Assembly (NCBI GenBank): GCA_902792435.1
Contig: CADAZN010000011.1
Span: forward strand, 1 to 58,816
Direction of reading: 5' to 3'
DNA: 58,816 nt
Source: an uncultured Bacteroidales bacterium
GTDB taxonomy: Bacteria; Bacteroidota; Bacteroidia; Bacteroidales; Muribaculaceae
Part shown: positions 1 to 7,352 of the stretch, one piece after another
How the letters are laid out: each line of letters opens with the position of its first letter
Position numbering within the stretch: position 1 is the first letter of the stretch
Notes under the pieces: generated by a model
What the model was told of the DNA's origin: nothing
The model's database searches: none
What the model saw: only the letters and a program-made list of their open reading frames with translations
Made by a program: the position numbers and the translations under genes

Positions 1-73
1 AATCTTGACCGGAGATCCGCGGAATCCCTTCCTTGTCTCTCACCTGCTTGTCAGATTTCCTCACCGCAAACAT
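1..73 (-). CDS. possible N-terminus of an unidentified protein, cut by the window edge
   Basis: On the minus strand an ATG at 73 opens a frame that stays open for 24 codons to the window edge, beginning MFAVRKSDKQVRDKEGIPRI. The other two minus frames are stopped here. A clear promoter lies about 100 bases upstream on the same strand (174-204), and the frame is also open upstream of the ATG as far as a stop at 122-124, so the start is not certain. The piece is rich in charged residues. I do not recognise the protein; the call rests on the open frame and the upstream promoter only. Confidence 0.3.
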   Translation of the reverse strand, partial: MFAVRKSDKQVRDKEGIPRISGQD

Positions 74-173
74 CTCAATGATCTCGTGCCTCCCGGCCGC
101 GCGCGCCCTATCGATAAGGCGTCAAAAAAACCGCTCAACTCGGAACGGGGTCCTCGTGAGCCGAAAAGCGATG

Positions 174-204
174 CAAAATTACAACCAGTTTCTGACATGG
201 CAAA
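174..204 (-). promoter_or_regulatory. Bacteroidetes-type promoter reading left
   Basis: The minus strand reads TTTG (204-201), 19 bases, then TAATTTTG (181-174), a near-ideal match to the Bacteroidetes sigma-ABfr consensus. Transcription should start near 167. About 40 bases later comes a weak stem (TGAGC at 157-161 with GCTCA at 133-137, and TCC at 151-153 with GGA at 142-144), followed on the minus strand by a run of seven T (130-124). This could be a leader attenuator, but the stem is short and interrupted. Confidence 0.6.
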
Positions 205-510
205 ATCTTTTCACGTTTTTTTTCAAAAAAAATCGTCTTTTTCTGCATTTGGAGTGATTCAGGACACCAGAGTGGGCGTTCAGGACAGAATCCATGAGAA
301 TATAACGCTCAGTTTTTTCTCTGGAGAGCCGAAATTCTATGAACTCTCTGGACTTTTAATAGACATTCCAGATTCATTGGATGCCATAATTGCTGGATGC
401 ATCTATATATTATATATAATAAGGTGTAAGGTTTCTGTGGGCAAAGGCAAAGGGAGGATGATTGGATAAGCAAGATTAAAAAACAAATGTGCAAGTTTTG
501 TGAATAATAG
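205..510. other. intergenic stretch, no gene seen
   Basis: This stretch lies between the back-to-back promoters at 174-204 (leftward) and 511-542 (rightward). Open frames crossing it give low-complexity, unconvincing translations. It holds T-rich runs and an alternating A/T stretch around 404-420. I see no RNA gene or mobile element in it. Confidence 0.5.
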
Positions 511-542
511 TTTGATTGTTTAATAATAAAGGAGTAAATTTG
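511..542 (+). promoter_or_regulatory. promoter of the C1B peptidase gene
   Basis: TTTG at 511-514 and TAAATTTG at 535-542, 20 bases apart, match the Bacteroidetes -33/-7 consensus exactly. The predicted start near 549 leaves a leader of about 60 bases before the ATG at 611. Confidence 0.75.
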
Positions 543-610
543 CAAAAACAAAAGTACTTGAATTGAAGTATTGACAATTAAAATAATATCAATAACAACA
601 CTAAACCATT

Positions 611-2020
611 ATGAAATTATTAAAGACAACGGCAATCGTGCTGTGCATGGCGGCGGTTATCCCCATGATGGCACAAAGCAAGAAGGATGGAGGCATCGAT
701 GCCGACATGCTTCGCACCATCACAAGCCAAGCGTCGGTCAAGAACAACGCTGCATTGAGTAACGCTATGGCATCGAATTCTATAGACGATCTTGCGAAAA
801 ACTACCGCAACGCAACTATCAGCGACACTCACTTCAGTATTGAGACTCCCAAGCAGAGCATCCACAACCAACGCTCGAGCGGTCGCTGCTGGATGTACTC
901 CAGTTTTAACGTGATGCGCGCCAACTTTGCACGCCACCACAAAGACACGATGCGTGTGGAGTATTCGCACGACTATCTTTTCTTCTGGGACCAACTTGAA
1001 AAAGCTAACTTGATGCTCCAGGGTGTTATAGACTGCGCCGACAAACCCATAGACGACCAGCGTGTTCAGTTCTTCTTCCACCACCCTATTAATGACGGAG
1101 GAACATTTTGCGGTGCAGCCGACTTAGCCGAGAAATACGGCCTTGTCCCCATTGAGGTTCAACCAGAGACTTACAGCGCAGAGCGCACGTCACGCATGAG
1201 CCAGCTGTTGTCGTCGAAGTTGCGAGAGCAGGGTCTGGAACTTCGCAAGATGGTAGCCGACGGAAAGTCGAAGAATGCCATCAAGCAGCGTAAAACCGAG
1301 ATGCTAGGCGAGATATATGGCATGCTGTCGCTGGCCCTTGGTGAACCCATCAAGAGTTTTGACTATGCTTTCAAAAACAAAGAGGGCAAGACAGTGACAC
1401 CGGTTCGCACCTACACTCCTCTTGAGTTCTATCGTGAAACTCAAGGCGGCCCAATCAACGGCACTTTCATTATGGCCATGAATGACCCTCGCCGCGAGTA
1501 CTACAAGACCTATGAGGTGGAATGGGATCGCCACACCTATGACGGCCACAACTGGCGCTATATCAACCTGCCAATGGAGGACATAGCCCAGATGGCGATA
1601 GCTTCACTTAAGGACTCCACAAAATTGTATTCCAGCTATGACGTGGGCAAGCAGCTGAACCGCAGCAACGGCTACCTATCGCTCAACAACTATGACTATG
1701 GCACATTGTTTGGCACCACATTTGGAATGAACAAGGCAGACCGCATCGCCACCTTTGACAGCGGATCGACTCACGCAATGACCCTCACTGCTGTAGACCT
1801 TGACTCCAACGGAAAACCCGTGAAGTGGAAAGTGGAGAACTCATGGGGCGCCGACAGCGGCCACAAAGGCTATATCATCATGACAAACGAGTGGTTTAAC
1901 GAGTTTGCCTTCCGCTTGGTTGTAGACAAGAAATACGTTCCCGAACGCATCCTCAAGGCAAGCCAGCAGAAGCCAATAATGGTAATGCCCGAGGATCCTT
2001 TGTTCCAAGAGGACTGGTAA
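611..2020 (+). CDS. pepC: exported C1B-family cysteine peptidase (aminopeptidase C / bleomycin hydrolase-like)
   Basis: The product has 469 residues with a signal peptide at about 1-22 ending MAQ. The papain-like catalytic set of the bleomycin hydrolase (C1B) group is visible: Gln87 and Cys93 in NQRSSGRCWMYS, His388 in GSTHAMTL and Asn410 in VENSWGADSG. The length matches the family (about 440-480). C1B enzymes trim peptides from the N-terminus. Most non-Bacteroidetes homologues are cytoplasmic, so the signal peptide points to periplasmic peptide degradation here. The gene has its own promoter at 511-542 and is followed after 48 bases by a small exported protein gene. The exact peptide specificity cannot be read from sequence. 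Confidence 0.92.
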   Translation: MKLLKTTAIVLCMAAVIPMMAQSKKDGGIDADMLRTITSQASVKNNAALSNAMASNSIDDLAKNYRNATISDTHFSIETPKQSIHNQRSSGRCWMYSSFNVMRANFARHHKDTMRVEYSHDYLFFWDQLEKANLMLQGVIDCADKPIDDQRVQFFFHHPINDGGTFCGAADLAEKYGLVPIEVQPETYSAERTSRMSQLLSSKLREQGLELRKMVADGKSKNAIKQRKTEMLGEIYGMLSLALGEPIKSFDYAFKNKEGKTVTPVRTYTPLEFYRETQGGPINGTFIMAMNDPRREYYKTYEVEWDRHTYDGHNWRYINLPMEDIAQMAIASLKDSTKLYSSYDVGKQLNRSNGYLSLNNYDYGTLFGTTFGMNKADRIATFDSGSTHAMTLTAVDLDSNGKPVKWKVENSWGADSGHKGYIIMTNEWFNEFAFRLVVDKKYVPERILKASQQKPIMVMPEDPLFQEDW

Positions 2021-2068
2021 AAGACTATAAATAGCTAGACAACTTATTTTTATACTAAACACATTAAC

Positions 2069-2416
2069 ATGAAGAAATTATTAGCAGTATTTTTAGCAGT
2101 GATGGTGCTAGGAATGTTCAGCACCGTTGATGTAAGCGCAAAAAAAAGATTCAGCGCAAAAGTGCACACCACCAAAGTTAAAAGCCACAAAAAAGGTAAA
2201 AGTAGGAATGGCGGTAGCAGAGTATGTCCAAAGTGCAATGGCGCAGGGATGATCTATCCAAACCTTAAATATGATGGCATGGGAAGAACAGTTTATGACA
2301 AATATGCTTATGGCTGCAAAAGATGTGGTGGAAGAGGATATGCCGAAGTAACCGACGGCATGGGCGCAATAAGAAAAGAATATGGCCTAGTTAGAGGTAG
2401 CGGCCGCATTAGATAG
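2069..2416 (+). CDS. small exported protein with two DnaJ-type CxxCxGxG zinc motifs
   Basis: The product has 115 residues with a signal peptide (about 1-25, VDVSA), a very basic linker (RFSAKVHTTKVKSHKKGKSR), then CPKCNGAG and CKRCGGRG, the motif form of the DnaJ zinc-finger domain. The remaining DnaJ parts (J domain, substrate-binding C-terminus) are absent. It ends in LVRGSGRIR, closely like the VKGSGKMK segment in the lipoprotein at 18840-19274, so the two appear to be members of one family with different anchors. It probably shares the peptidase transcript (48-base gap) and is followed by a strong terminator. The function is unknown; metal binding or binding to unfolded protein are guesses. 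Confidence 0.75.
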   Translation: MKKLLAVFLAVMVLGMFSTVDVSAKKRFSAKVHTTKVKSHKKGKSRNGGSRVCPKCNGAGMIYPNLKYDGMGRTVYDKYAYGCKRCGGRGYAEVTDGMGAIRKEYGLVRGSGRIR

Positions 2417-2450
2417 TTTGCGTAACATCAAGAACACACATATAAAAGAT

Positions 2451-2490
2451 AACAGTTGCGCCACTTTAACCAGTGGCGCAACTGTTATTT
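2451..2490. terminator. bidirectional Rho-independent terminator
   Basis: A perfect 15-base-pair stem (2451-2465 with 2472-2486) closes a 6-base loop and is followed by ATTT. It sits between the converging genes ending at 2416 (+) and 2514 (-), so it probably serves both. Confidence 0.85.
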
Positions 2491-2513
2491 ATTATCGATT
2501 ATGTAGATTGTTA

Positions 2514-2807
2514 TTATTTGTCTTTTTTGGTTTTCTCAAGTTGACGTTTCAGAGCATCAACCGAAAGGTCGATAGCCTCCTCAAAGGTGTCGGCAACCTT
2601 GTTGGCAAAGAGATCCTCGTTTCTAGGAATGAGCAGCTTGATGCTGGCCTCCTTGTTCATAGCGGTCTCGGGTTTAACAACTTTCAATGTCACCTCGGCA
2701 TTGGTGATCTCGTCATGATGCTTTACAAGCTTCTCAACTTTTTTGTTGATAAACTGTTCGAGTTTCTCGGTAGCATCGAAATGAATGGCTTTTACTTTAA
2801 TTTCCAT
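2514..2807 (-). CDS. hpf: ribosome hibernation-promoting factor, short HPF/RaiA type
   Basis: The product has 97 residues: a single S30AE/HPF domain with the family start (IKVKAIHFDATEKLEQFINKKVEKL) split over two helices and ending in a short Lys-rich tail. It lacks the dimerisation domain of long HPF, so it is the short form. HPF binds the decoding centre of the small subunit and stores inactive ribosomes. The ATG lies one base after the stop of the Xer recombinase gene, so the two are co-transcribed. The xer-hpf arrangement is common in Bacteroidales. Confidence 0.92.
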   Translation of the reverse strand: MEIKVKAIHFDATEKLEQFINKKVEKLVKHHDEITNAEVTLKVVKPETAMNKEASIKLLIPRNEDLFANKVADTFEEAIDLSVDALKRQLEKTKKDK

Positions 2808-2808
2808 A

Positions 2809-3708
2809 TTAGCCTCCTTTTTTAAGTGCCCTTGGATGGGCGAGTTTATAATTATTTTTCAATTCACTAAAAGTCACATGAGTGTAGATTTGAGTCGTTG
2901 CGAGCGACTCATGCCCTAGCAATTCCTTGACAATATTGAGCTGCGCTCCGTCGTTGAGCATTGCCGTTGCAAAAGAATGCCTGAGCACATGCGGGCTTCG
3001 CTTGCTGGTGACTCCCGCCTGTTGCAGTGCTTGTCGCACCACCCTGTAGACGAGCATCGGGTAAAGAAGTTGTCCATTTTCTCGCACAAAGAAATACTCT
3101 CCCTCTCCAACCATTTTGTCACGAAGACTCCTATAATTATTAATCCATAGTGCAAGTTCTGTGCCAAAAGGAATAATGCGGTCCTTGTTGCGCTTTCCAT
3201 GCACCTTGAGTTCACCTTTTTTGGTGTCGACATTGACATCTCTAAGCTCTATCAACTCGGCGCGACGCATTCCCGTGGTGTAGAACATCATCACAATCAA
3301 CCTATTTCGCACCTCGAGGAAATCAGATTGATCAACCTCACTATCGAGCAATTCATTAATATTATCTTCCCTCACCAATTGTGGCAACCTCTTGGGCAGA
3401 CGTGCCAATTCGACCGAAGCGGCAGGATTGTCAGCCACAATTCCCGATCGCATGAGCCACTTGTAGAAAGAGCGCACTGCTTGCACCTTGCGCCGCAGAG
3501 TGCGTGGTCCATCGCCCTCATTGTTGAGGTGCAATAGCCAAGCCCTGATATCGCTATTAGTTACCGAAGCGACATCAAGCTCAGAGCGTCCTTGAGTCAG
3601 GAACTCTTGCCACTGCTGCAAATCCTTGGCATAGGCTAACCGAGTGTGTTGTGAAAGGTTAAGCTCTAATTTTATGTATTGTAAATATTTATCAATAATA
3701 TCACTCAT
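2809..3708 (-). CDS. xerC: tyrosine recombinase, XerC/XerD family
   Basis: The product has 299 residues, the usual Xer size. An N-terminal SAM-like DNA-binding domain occupies about 1-85. The catalytic domain shows the first Arg in TGMRRAEL, HVLRHSFAT (His-x-x-Arg), LLGHES, and the nucleophile Tyr in TTQIYTHV. XerC/D recombinases resolve chromosome dimers at dif. No dif-like site or integrase cargo is visible nearby, and the hpf neighbourhood suggests a housekeeping enzyme rather than a phage integrase. XerC versus XerD cannot be settled from this sequence alone. Confidence 0.9.
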   Translation of the reverse strand: MSDIIDKYLQYIKLELNLSQHTRLAYAKDLQQWQEFLTQGRSELDVASVTNSDIRAWLLHLNNEGDGPRTLRRKVQAVRSFYKWLMRSGIVADNPAASVELARLPKRLPQLVREDNINELLDSEVDQSDFLEVRNRLIVMMFYTTGMRRAELIELRDVNVDTKKGELKVHGKRNKDRIIPFGTELALWINNYRSLRDKMVGEGEYFFVRENGQLLYPMLVYRVVRQALQQAGVTSKRSPHVLRHSFATAMLNDGAQLNIVKELLGHESLATTQIYTHVTFSELKNNYKLAHPRALKKGG

Positions 3709-3761
3709 AGGGTAAGGTCATGAAATCACGTTCTGTGTAATAAGAACGCCTCTAAGTTAGA

Positions 3762-3799
3762 AAAAAATCGCAATAAAACAAAATTTATTGCGATTTTTT
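3762..3799 (-). terminator. Rho-independent terminator downstream of the DUF4919 gene
   Basis: A 16-base-pair stem (3762-3777 with 3784-3799, core ATCGCAATAAA) with a 6-base loop has A/T runs on both sides, so it reads as a terminator in either direction. Position favours the minus-strand gene ending at 3864; it lies just upstream of the xer gene start. Confidence 0.8.
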
Positions 3800-3863
3800 G
3801 TTACAAAAGTTACTTTTTTAGTAACTATTTTATCAAAAATACTTGATTTCTGTAATCATGCCA

Positions 3864-4601
3864 CTATTTGTCCAAGTCGAATTTCTCGGGGAACTTTTTA
3901 GCAGCCTGCTCCAGCATTTGCGAAACGTCGAAGTAGAAGTACTTTTTCTCCTTGGGGTTGTCGTCGGGATGCGCTTCAATTCGGTCGATACCATAGTCCA
4001 TCTCTTCATGGTCAACCGCCACATATCCCAGCATGTTGATGAGCGTGTACTCATGCTCAGGGAAAATCACCACCCAGGGACTTTCCTCAGTACCATTACC
4101 GCTCGACATGATTGCGGCAATGAGTTTGTCGAGTCGATACTGCCTTACAGCTGCCCTAGCATATTTTTTCTTTTTTTGCAAGGCATAGATATAATAGGTG
4201 ATTTGATCAATATCAAACATGTTATCGTCAAGCGCTCTAACCGCATACTTTTCGATTTGATCGTATTGATCACGGCTCAACTCTTTATCCTTGGTGTAAT
4301 AAAGATTCTCGACATCGTCCTTGTTCTCAAACTTAGTATCACGGAAAGGGTTGTAATCCTCCTGGAACACAAATCCAAAATACAAGTCGCGGTAAGCCTC
4401 GAAGTTCATGATAGTGTCATTACTGTTGAACGACCTCACTAGATTGGGATAGTAGTATCTTGAACCAGGCCTAAGAGTCTCACGTTTAATTTGGTCGAAG
4501 TCAACACTTTTCACCTCAAAATGGTACTGTGCACTCACTTGGAATGCCATGCAAGCTATCACAGTGACCACGAGACTCAAGAAAGCTTTCTTAAATTCCA
4601 T
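3864..4601 (-). CDS. exported DUF4919 family protein
   Basis: The product has 245 residues with a signal peptide (about 1-25, MAFQVSAQ). The start is the ATG at 4601; the upstream in-frame codon at 4613 is only TTG. The body matches the Bacteroidetes DUF4919 pattern (FDQIKRET, SRYYYPNLVRSF, YRDLYFGFVFQEDYNPF, LINMLGYVAVDHEEMDYGIDRI). The family has no established function. The central part (110-170) is helical and Lys/Tyr-rich, suggestive of a TPR-like fold. It follows the membrane-protein gene at 4629-5147 by under 30 bases, so the two probably share a transcript that ends at the terminator at 3762-3799. Confidence 0.8.
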   Translation of the reverse strand: MEFKKAFLSLVVTVIACMAFQVSAQYHFEVKSVDFDQIKRETLRPGSRYYYPNLVRSFNSNDTIMNFEAYRDLYFGFVFQEDYNPFRDTKFENKDDVENLYYTKDKELSRDQYDQIEKYAVRALDDNMFDIDQITYYIYALQKKKKYARAAVRQYRLDKLIAAIMSSGNGTEESPWVVIFPEHEYTLINMLGYVAVDHEEMDYGIDRIEAHPDDNPKEKKYFYFDVSQMLEQAAKKFPEKFDLDK

Positions 4602-4628
4602 ATATCGTTTCAAATTTAAATAAAGTTA

Positions 4629-5147
4629 TCAATTATCAATTAATTGGTGTAAGTTCAGGAAGTAAATAACTCCCTCTACGGCAAGTCCAATCATTGCAAC
4701 AGCAACCACAATGCCCAGACCTTTGGCGCAAAGGTACTGAATAAAATTGGATTTTGGAAATCTTAGCCATTTTCCTCCTGGTGTGCGAGAGAAAGCCAAT
4801 TGACCCATCGCAGTGCCAATAATAGTGCCCAGCACCATGAATCTGGCCTCAAGCATCATCCCAAGCAAGCATCCCATCAAGGCCCCCAGCCCGAGGTAGA
4901 GATTCCCCGTGGACTTCCCATCGGGTTCCCCCTTGGGCGAAAGGTAGCGAATGCCCATCACCATTAATGTTGCGGCCCCATAGAAGATGAAAACCCATGT
5001 GGGGAAAGTAGCCAATGTACTCCAGTGCAAACAGCATATACCAACATAGGCAGGCAAAGCAGCAACATACCATGGTTTAAACACCATGACCAAGGCAAGC
5101 ACTAGAAGAATAGCTCCTAAAACAACTAAAAAAATCGAAAAAGTCAT
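4629..5147 (-). CDS. small integral membrane protein, about five membrane segments
   Basis: The product has 172 residues and is almost entirely hydrophobic, with predicted membrane segments near 3-22, 28-45, 50-65, 85-110 and 140-165. Glycine-spaced stretches (LGLGALMGCLLG, LGTIIGTAMGQL) resemble the DUF456 membrane family, and I take that as the closest likeness without being sure of it. The loop FSRTPGGKWLRFPKSN is basic and probably cytoplasmic. It is the first gene of a pair with the DUF4919 protein and lies 72 bases downstream of the 7TM-HD gene. Confidence 0.6.
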   Translation of the reverse strand: MTFSIFLVVLGAILLVLALVMVFKPWYVAALPAYVGICCLHWSTLATFPTWVFIFYGAATLMVMGIRYLSPKGEPDGKSTGNLYLGLGALMGCLLGMMLEARFMVLGTIIGTAMGQLAFSRTPGGKWLRFPKSNFIQYLCAKGLGIVVAVAMIGLAVEGVIYFLNLHQLIDN

Positions 5148-5219
5148 TGTTATCCAAATTCTTTATAAATAACTTTTTTTATCACTTTTTTGCACTGCTG
5201 CAGGTTATTATGCGGATTA

Positions 5220-7313
5220 TTACTCCTCGCTCTCATTTGAGATTTCGTTTAGCGAATCCTCATCGGTGGCTTGCTGCTCAGGTCGCACATCGTCGGGGTA
5301 AGAGACACGCGTGTGATAGAAAGTGAGCAGTCGCTTGATGAGACAATTCTTCACCGTGTCGATATCCTTGAAGCTGATGGGCGACTCGCAGAACAACCCA
5401 GTCGAGACCTGTGAATCCACAATCTTTTGAACCATATTAGTAATGTTCTCCTCGTTAGGGTTGGAAAGACTCTTGGCGGCAGCCTCGCAAGCATCGGCCA
5501 TCATGAGAATCGCAGCCTCCTTGGTTCTAGGATTAGGTCCAGGATAAGTGTAAGGCGCTGGATCGACATGTCCGTTGGCACTTTGCTTACAAGCCATAGT
5601 GTAGAAGTATCTAGTGAACCCCTTGCCATGATGCTGCAAAATCATATCCTTGATGACCTGTGGCAGATTGGCTTGCTCGGCGCGTCGCACACCATCGAGC
5701 ACGTGCGAAATCACAATAGATGCACTCTGCTCGGGCTGCAGCACATCGTGCGGGTTCACTCCGCTCTGATTCTCGGTGAAGAACGCCGGGTTATCAATTT
5801 TGCCAATGTCGTGATACAAAGCACCTGCTCTCACCAACTGCACATTAGCTCCCACCAGTCTTGCAGCCTCGCCCGCCAGAGTAGCCACTTGCAGAGAGTG
5901 CTGGAAAGTACCTGGGCAGTTTTCCGACAGCTCTCGCAGAACTGGTTGTGTGATATCGCTGAGCTCTACCAGCGTCACTTGAGAAGTGAAACCAAAGATT
6001 TTCTCAACGATGAAGATGCCAAAGTAGGCAAACGAAAGGACGATGCAGTTGACGGCAAAGTAGCTAATAACCTTCCAGTCGAACGCTTCGAGAGTACCAT
6101 TTCGCGTGATATACTGAGCTATATAGGTCACAGAATAGCACAAGAAGATAAAGAACGCACACACTACCAGCTGCGAACGCTGCATCAGCCCCTTGATTGA
6201 AAGTAGAGCAATGATTCCCGCAAGGAACTGCATTATAATAAAGTCGCTAGCTTCAGGGGCCACAAGCGAACTAATGAGCACCACAGTCATGTGAGTGAAG
6301 AATCCAAGCGAGATGTTGAAAAAGACAGTCACAACAATGGGCACCAGGGCAAACGGAATCAAATAAAGCAGCCCCGACCTGAGATGCGCAATGACATAAA
6401 CCAAAAGCACAAAGAACAGCACAAAGCAGAACAAGAACGTCATGTGCCTGAGGCTACGGTAGATTTCGGGGTGCATAATCCTGATGTACAGATACATTAC
6501 CAACAAGAGTAACAATATCACCACCATATTACCCAAAACCGAGAGTCGCCTCACAACATTAGAGGTCTTTCGCTCGGCACTCATGCGCTCATAGGTTTTA
6601 AGCAGAGTGTATTTCTCGGCAGTGACAATTTCTCCATAGTCGATAATGCTCTCACCATTAAGTATGATACCGCGAGATGCCAAGTTCACAGTGTTGGCGT
6701 CGTTAAGCATCGCATTGCTCTTTATTGAGTCATACTCAAAGTTTGGCACCAGGCTATTGTGTATCACTTCCGAGAGCTCGGCAGAACTTGTAACATTTTG
6801 ACTAGCAATCGAGTCGATGTAATAGTAAGCTTCGGCTGTTGACCTTAGGGTCGACGCATCAACCAGTTGCGACTCATTGCCAAGCCCCTTGATGAGGCGG
6901 ATGCTCTTCAGGTCTCCTTTTTTAATCTTCCCATCGGTGGAATTGTCGATAATACCATCCTCAAAGACCTTACTAGTAGCAGCTTTGAGTCGCTGCTTAG
7001 CCGATGCCGACACGCCATGAATACTGTCGATCGAAGAGTTTATCGCGGTTATAGCCTCCTCGGCAAGCTCCTCATTGCTGTTGTAGATAGGTATAAAATT
7101 CGACTCGATGCTGTCCTTTATCCTTTGAGCGCTCACCGAGTCATACTCAATGGGGATGTCGAAGGGCGCAATGAGTTTGGGATAGTTCCATGGTCTGCCC
7201 TCACTATAAACCAGTGCATCCTGCGAAGCTCCTCCAAAAAATATAGACAAGCTTCCCACAGTTGCTGCAATGAGCAGCATCACCACAAGATTTATTTTTA
7301 CCGATTTTTTCAT
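5220..7313 (-). CDS. pgpH: 7TM-HD phosphohydrolase, PgpH-type c-di-AMP phosphodiesterase
   Basis: The product has 697 residues: an N-terminal membrane segment (about 8-28), a large extracytoplasmic 7TMR-HDED region (about 30-265), seven membrane helices (about 265-455) and a C-terminal HD domain (about 470-680). The HD metal ligands appear in TFQHSLQVA, ALYHDIGKIDNP and MILQHHGKG, with the late Asp in MMADACEA. This architecture is that of PgpH, which hydrolyses cyclic di-AMP to pApA. The C-terminus is acidic. The gene follows the RelA/SpoT gene by 39 bases on the same strand, so the two are likely co-transcribed; in Firmicutes PgpH is inhibited by (p)ppGpp, which gives that arrangement a possible meaning. 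Confidence 0.9.
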   Translation of the reverse strand: MKKSVKINLVVMLLIAATVGSLSIFFGGASQDALVYSEGRPWNYPKLIAPFDIPIEYDSVSAQRIKDSIESNFIPIYNSNEELAEEAITAINSSIDSIHGVSASAKQRLKAATSKVFEDGIIDNSTDGKIKKGDLKSIRLIKGLGNESQLVDASTLRSTAEAYYYIDSIASQNVTSSAELSEVIHNSLVPNFEYDSIKSNAMLNDANTVNLASRGIILNGESIIDYGEIVTAEKYTLLKTYERMSAERKTSNVVRRLSVLGNMVVILLLLLVMYLYIRIMHPEIYRSLRHMTFLFCFVLFFVLLVYVIAHLRSGLLYLIPFALVPIVVTVFFNISLGFFTHMTVVLISSLVAPEASDFIIMQFLAGIIALLSIKGLMQRSQLVVCAFFIFLCYSVTYIAQYITRNGTLEAFDWKVISYFAVNCIVLSFAYFGIFIVEKIFGFTSQVTLVELSDITQPVLRELSENCPGTFQHSLQVATLAGEAARLVGANVQLVRAGALYHDIGKIDNPAFFTENQSGVNPHDVLQPEQSASIVISHVLDGVRRAEQANLPQVIKDMILQHHGKGFTRYFYTMACKQSANGHVDPAPYTYPGPNPRTKEAAILMMADACEAAAKSLSNPNEENITNMVQKIVDSQVSTGLFCESPISFKDIDTVKNCLIKRLLTFYHTRVSYPDDVRPEQQATDEDSLNEISNESEE

Positions 7314-7352
7314 ATCGTGAAGAATAAAAGAGGTGTTTAGAGAAAAAAGCCG

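Noticed and set aside
5-469. 154-codon plus-strand open frame at the left edge
   Set aside because: Low-complexity translation with no family likeness; it crosses a strong minus-strand promoter and a T-rich region.
3762-3799. dif site near the xer gene
   Set aside because: The palindrome is a plain terminator stem with A/T runs; it lacks the two distinct 11-base arms and 6-base centre of dif.
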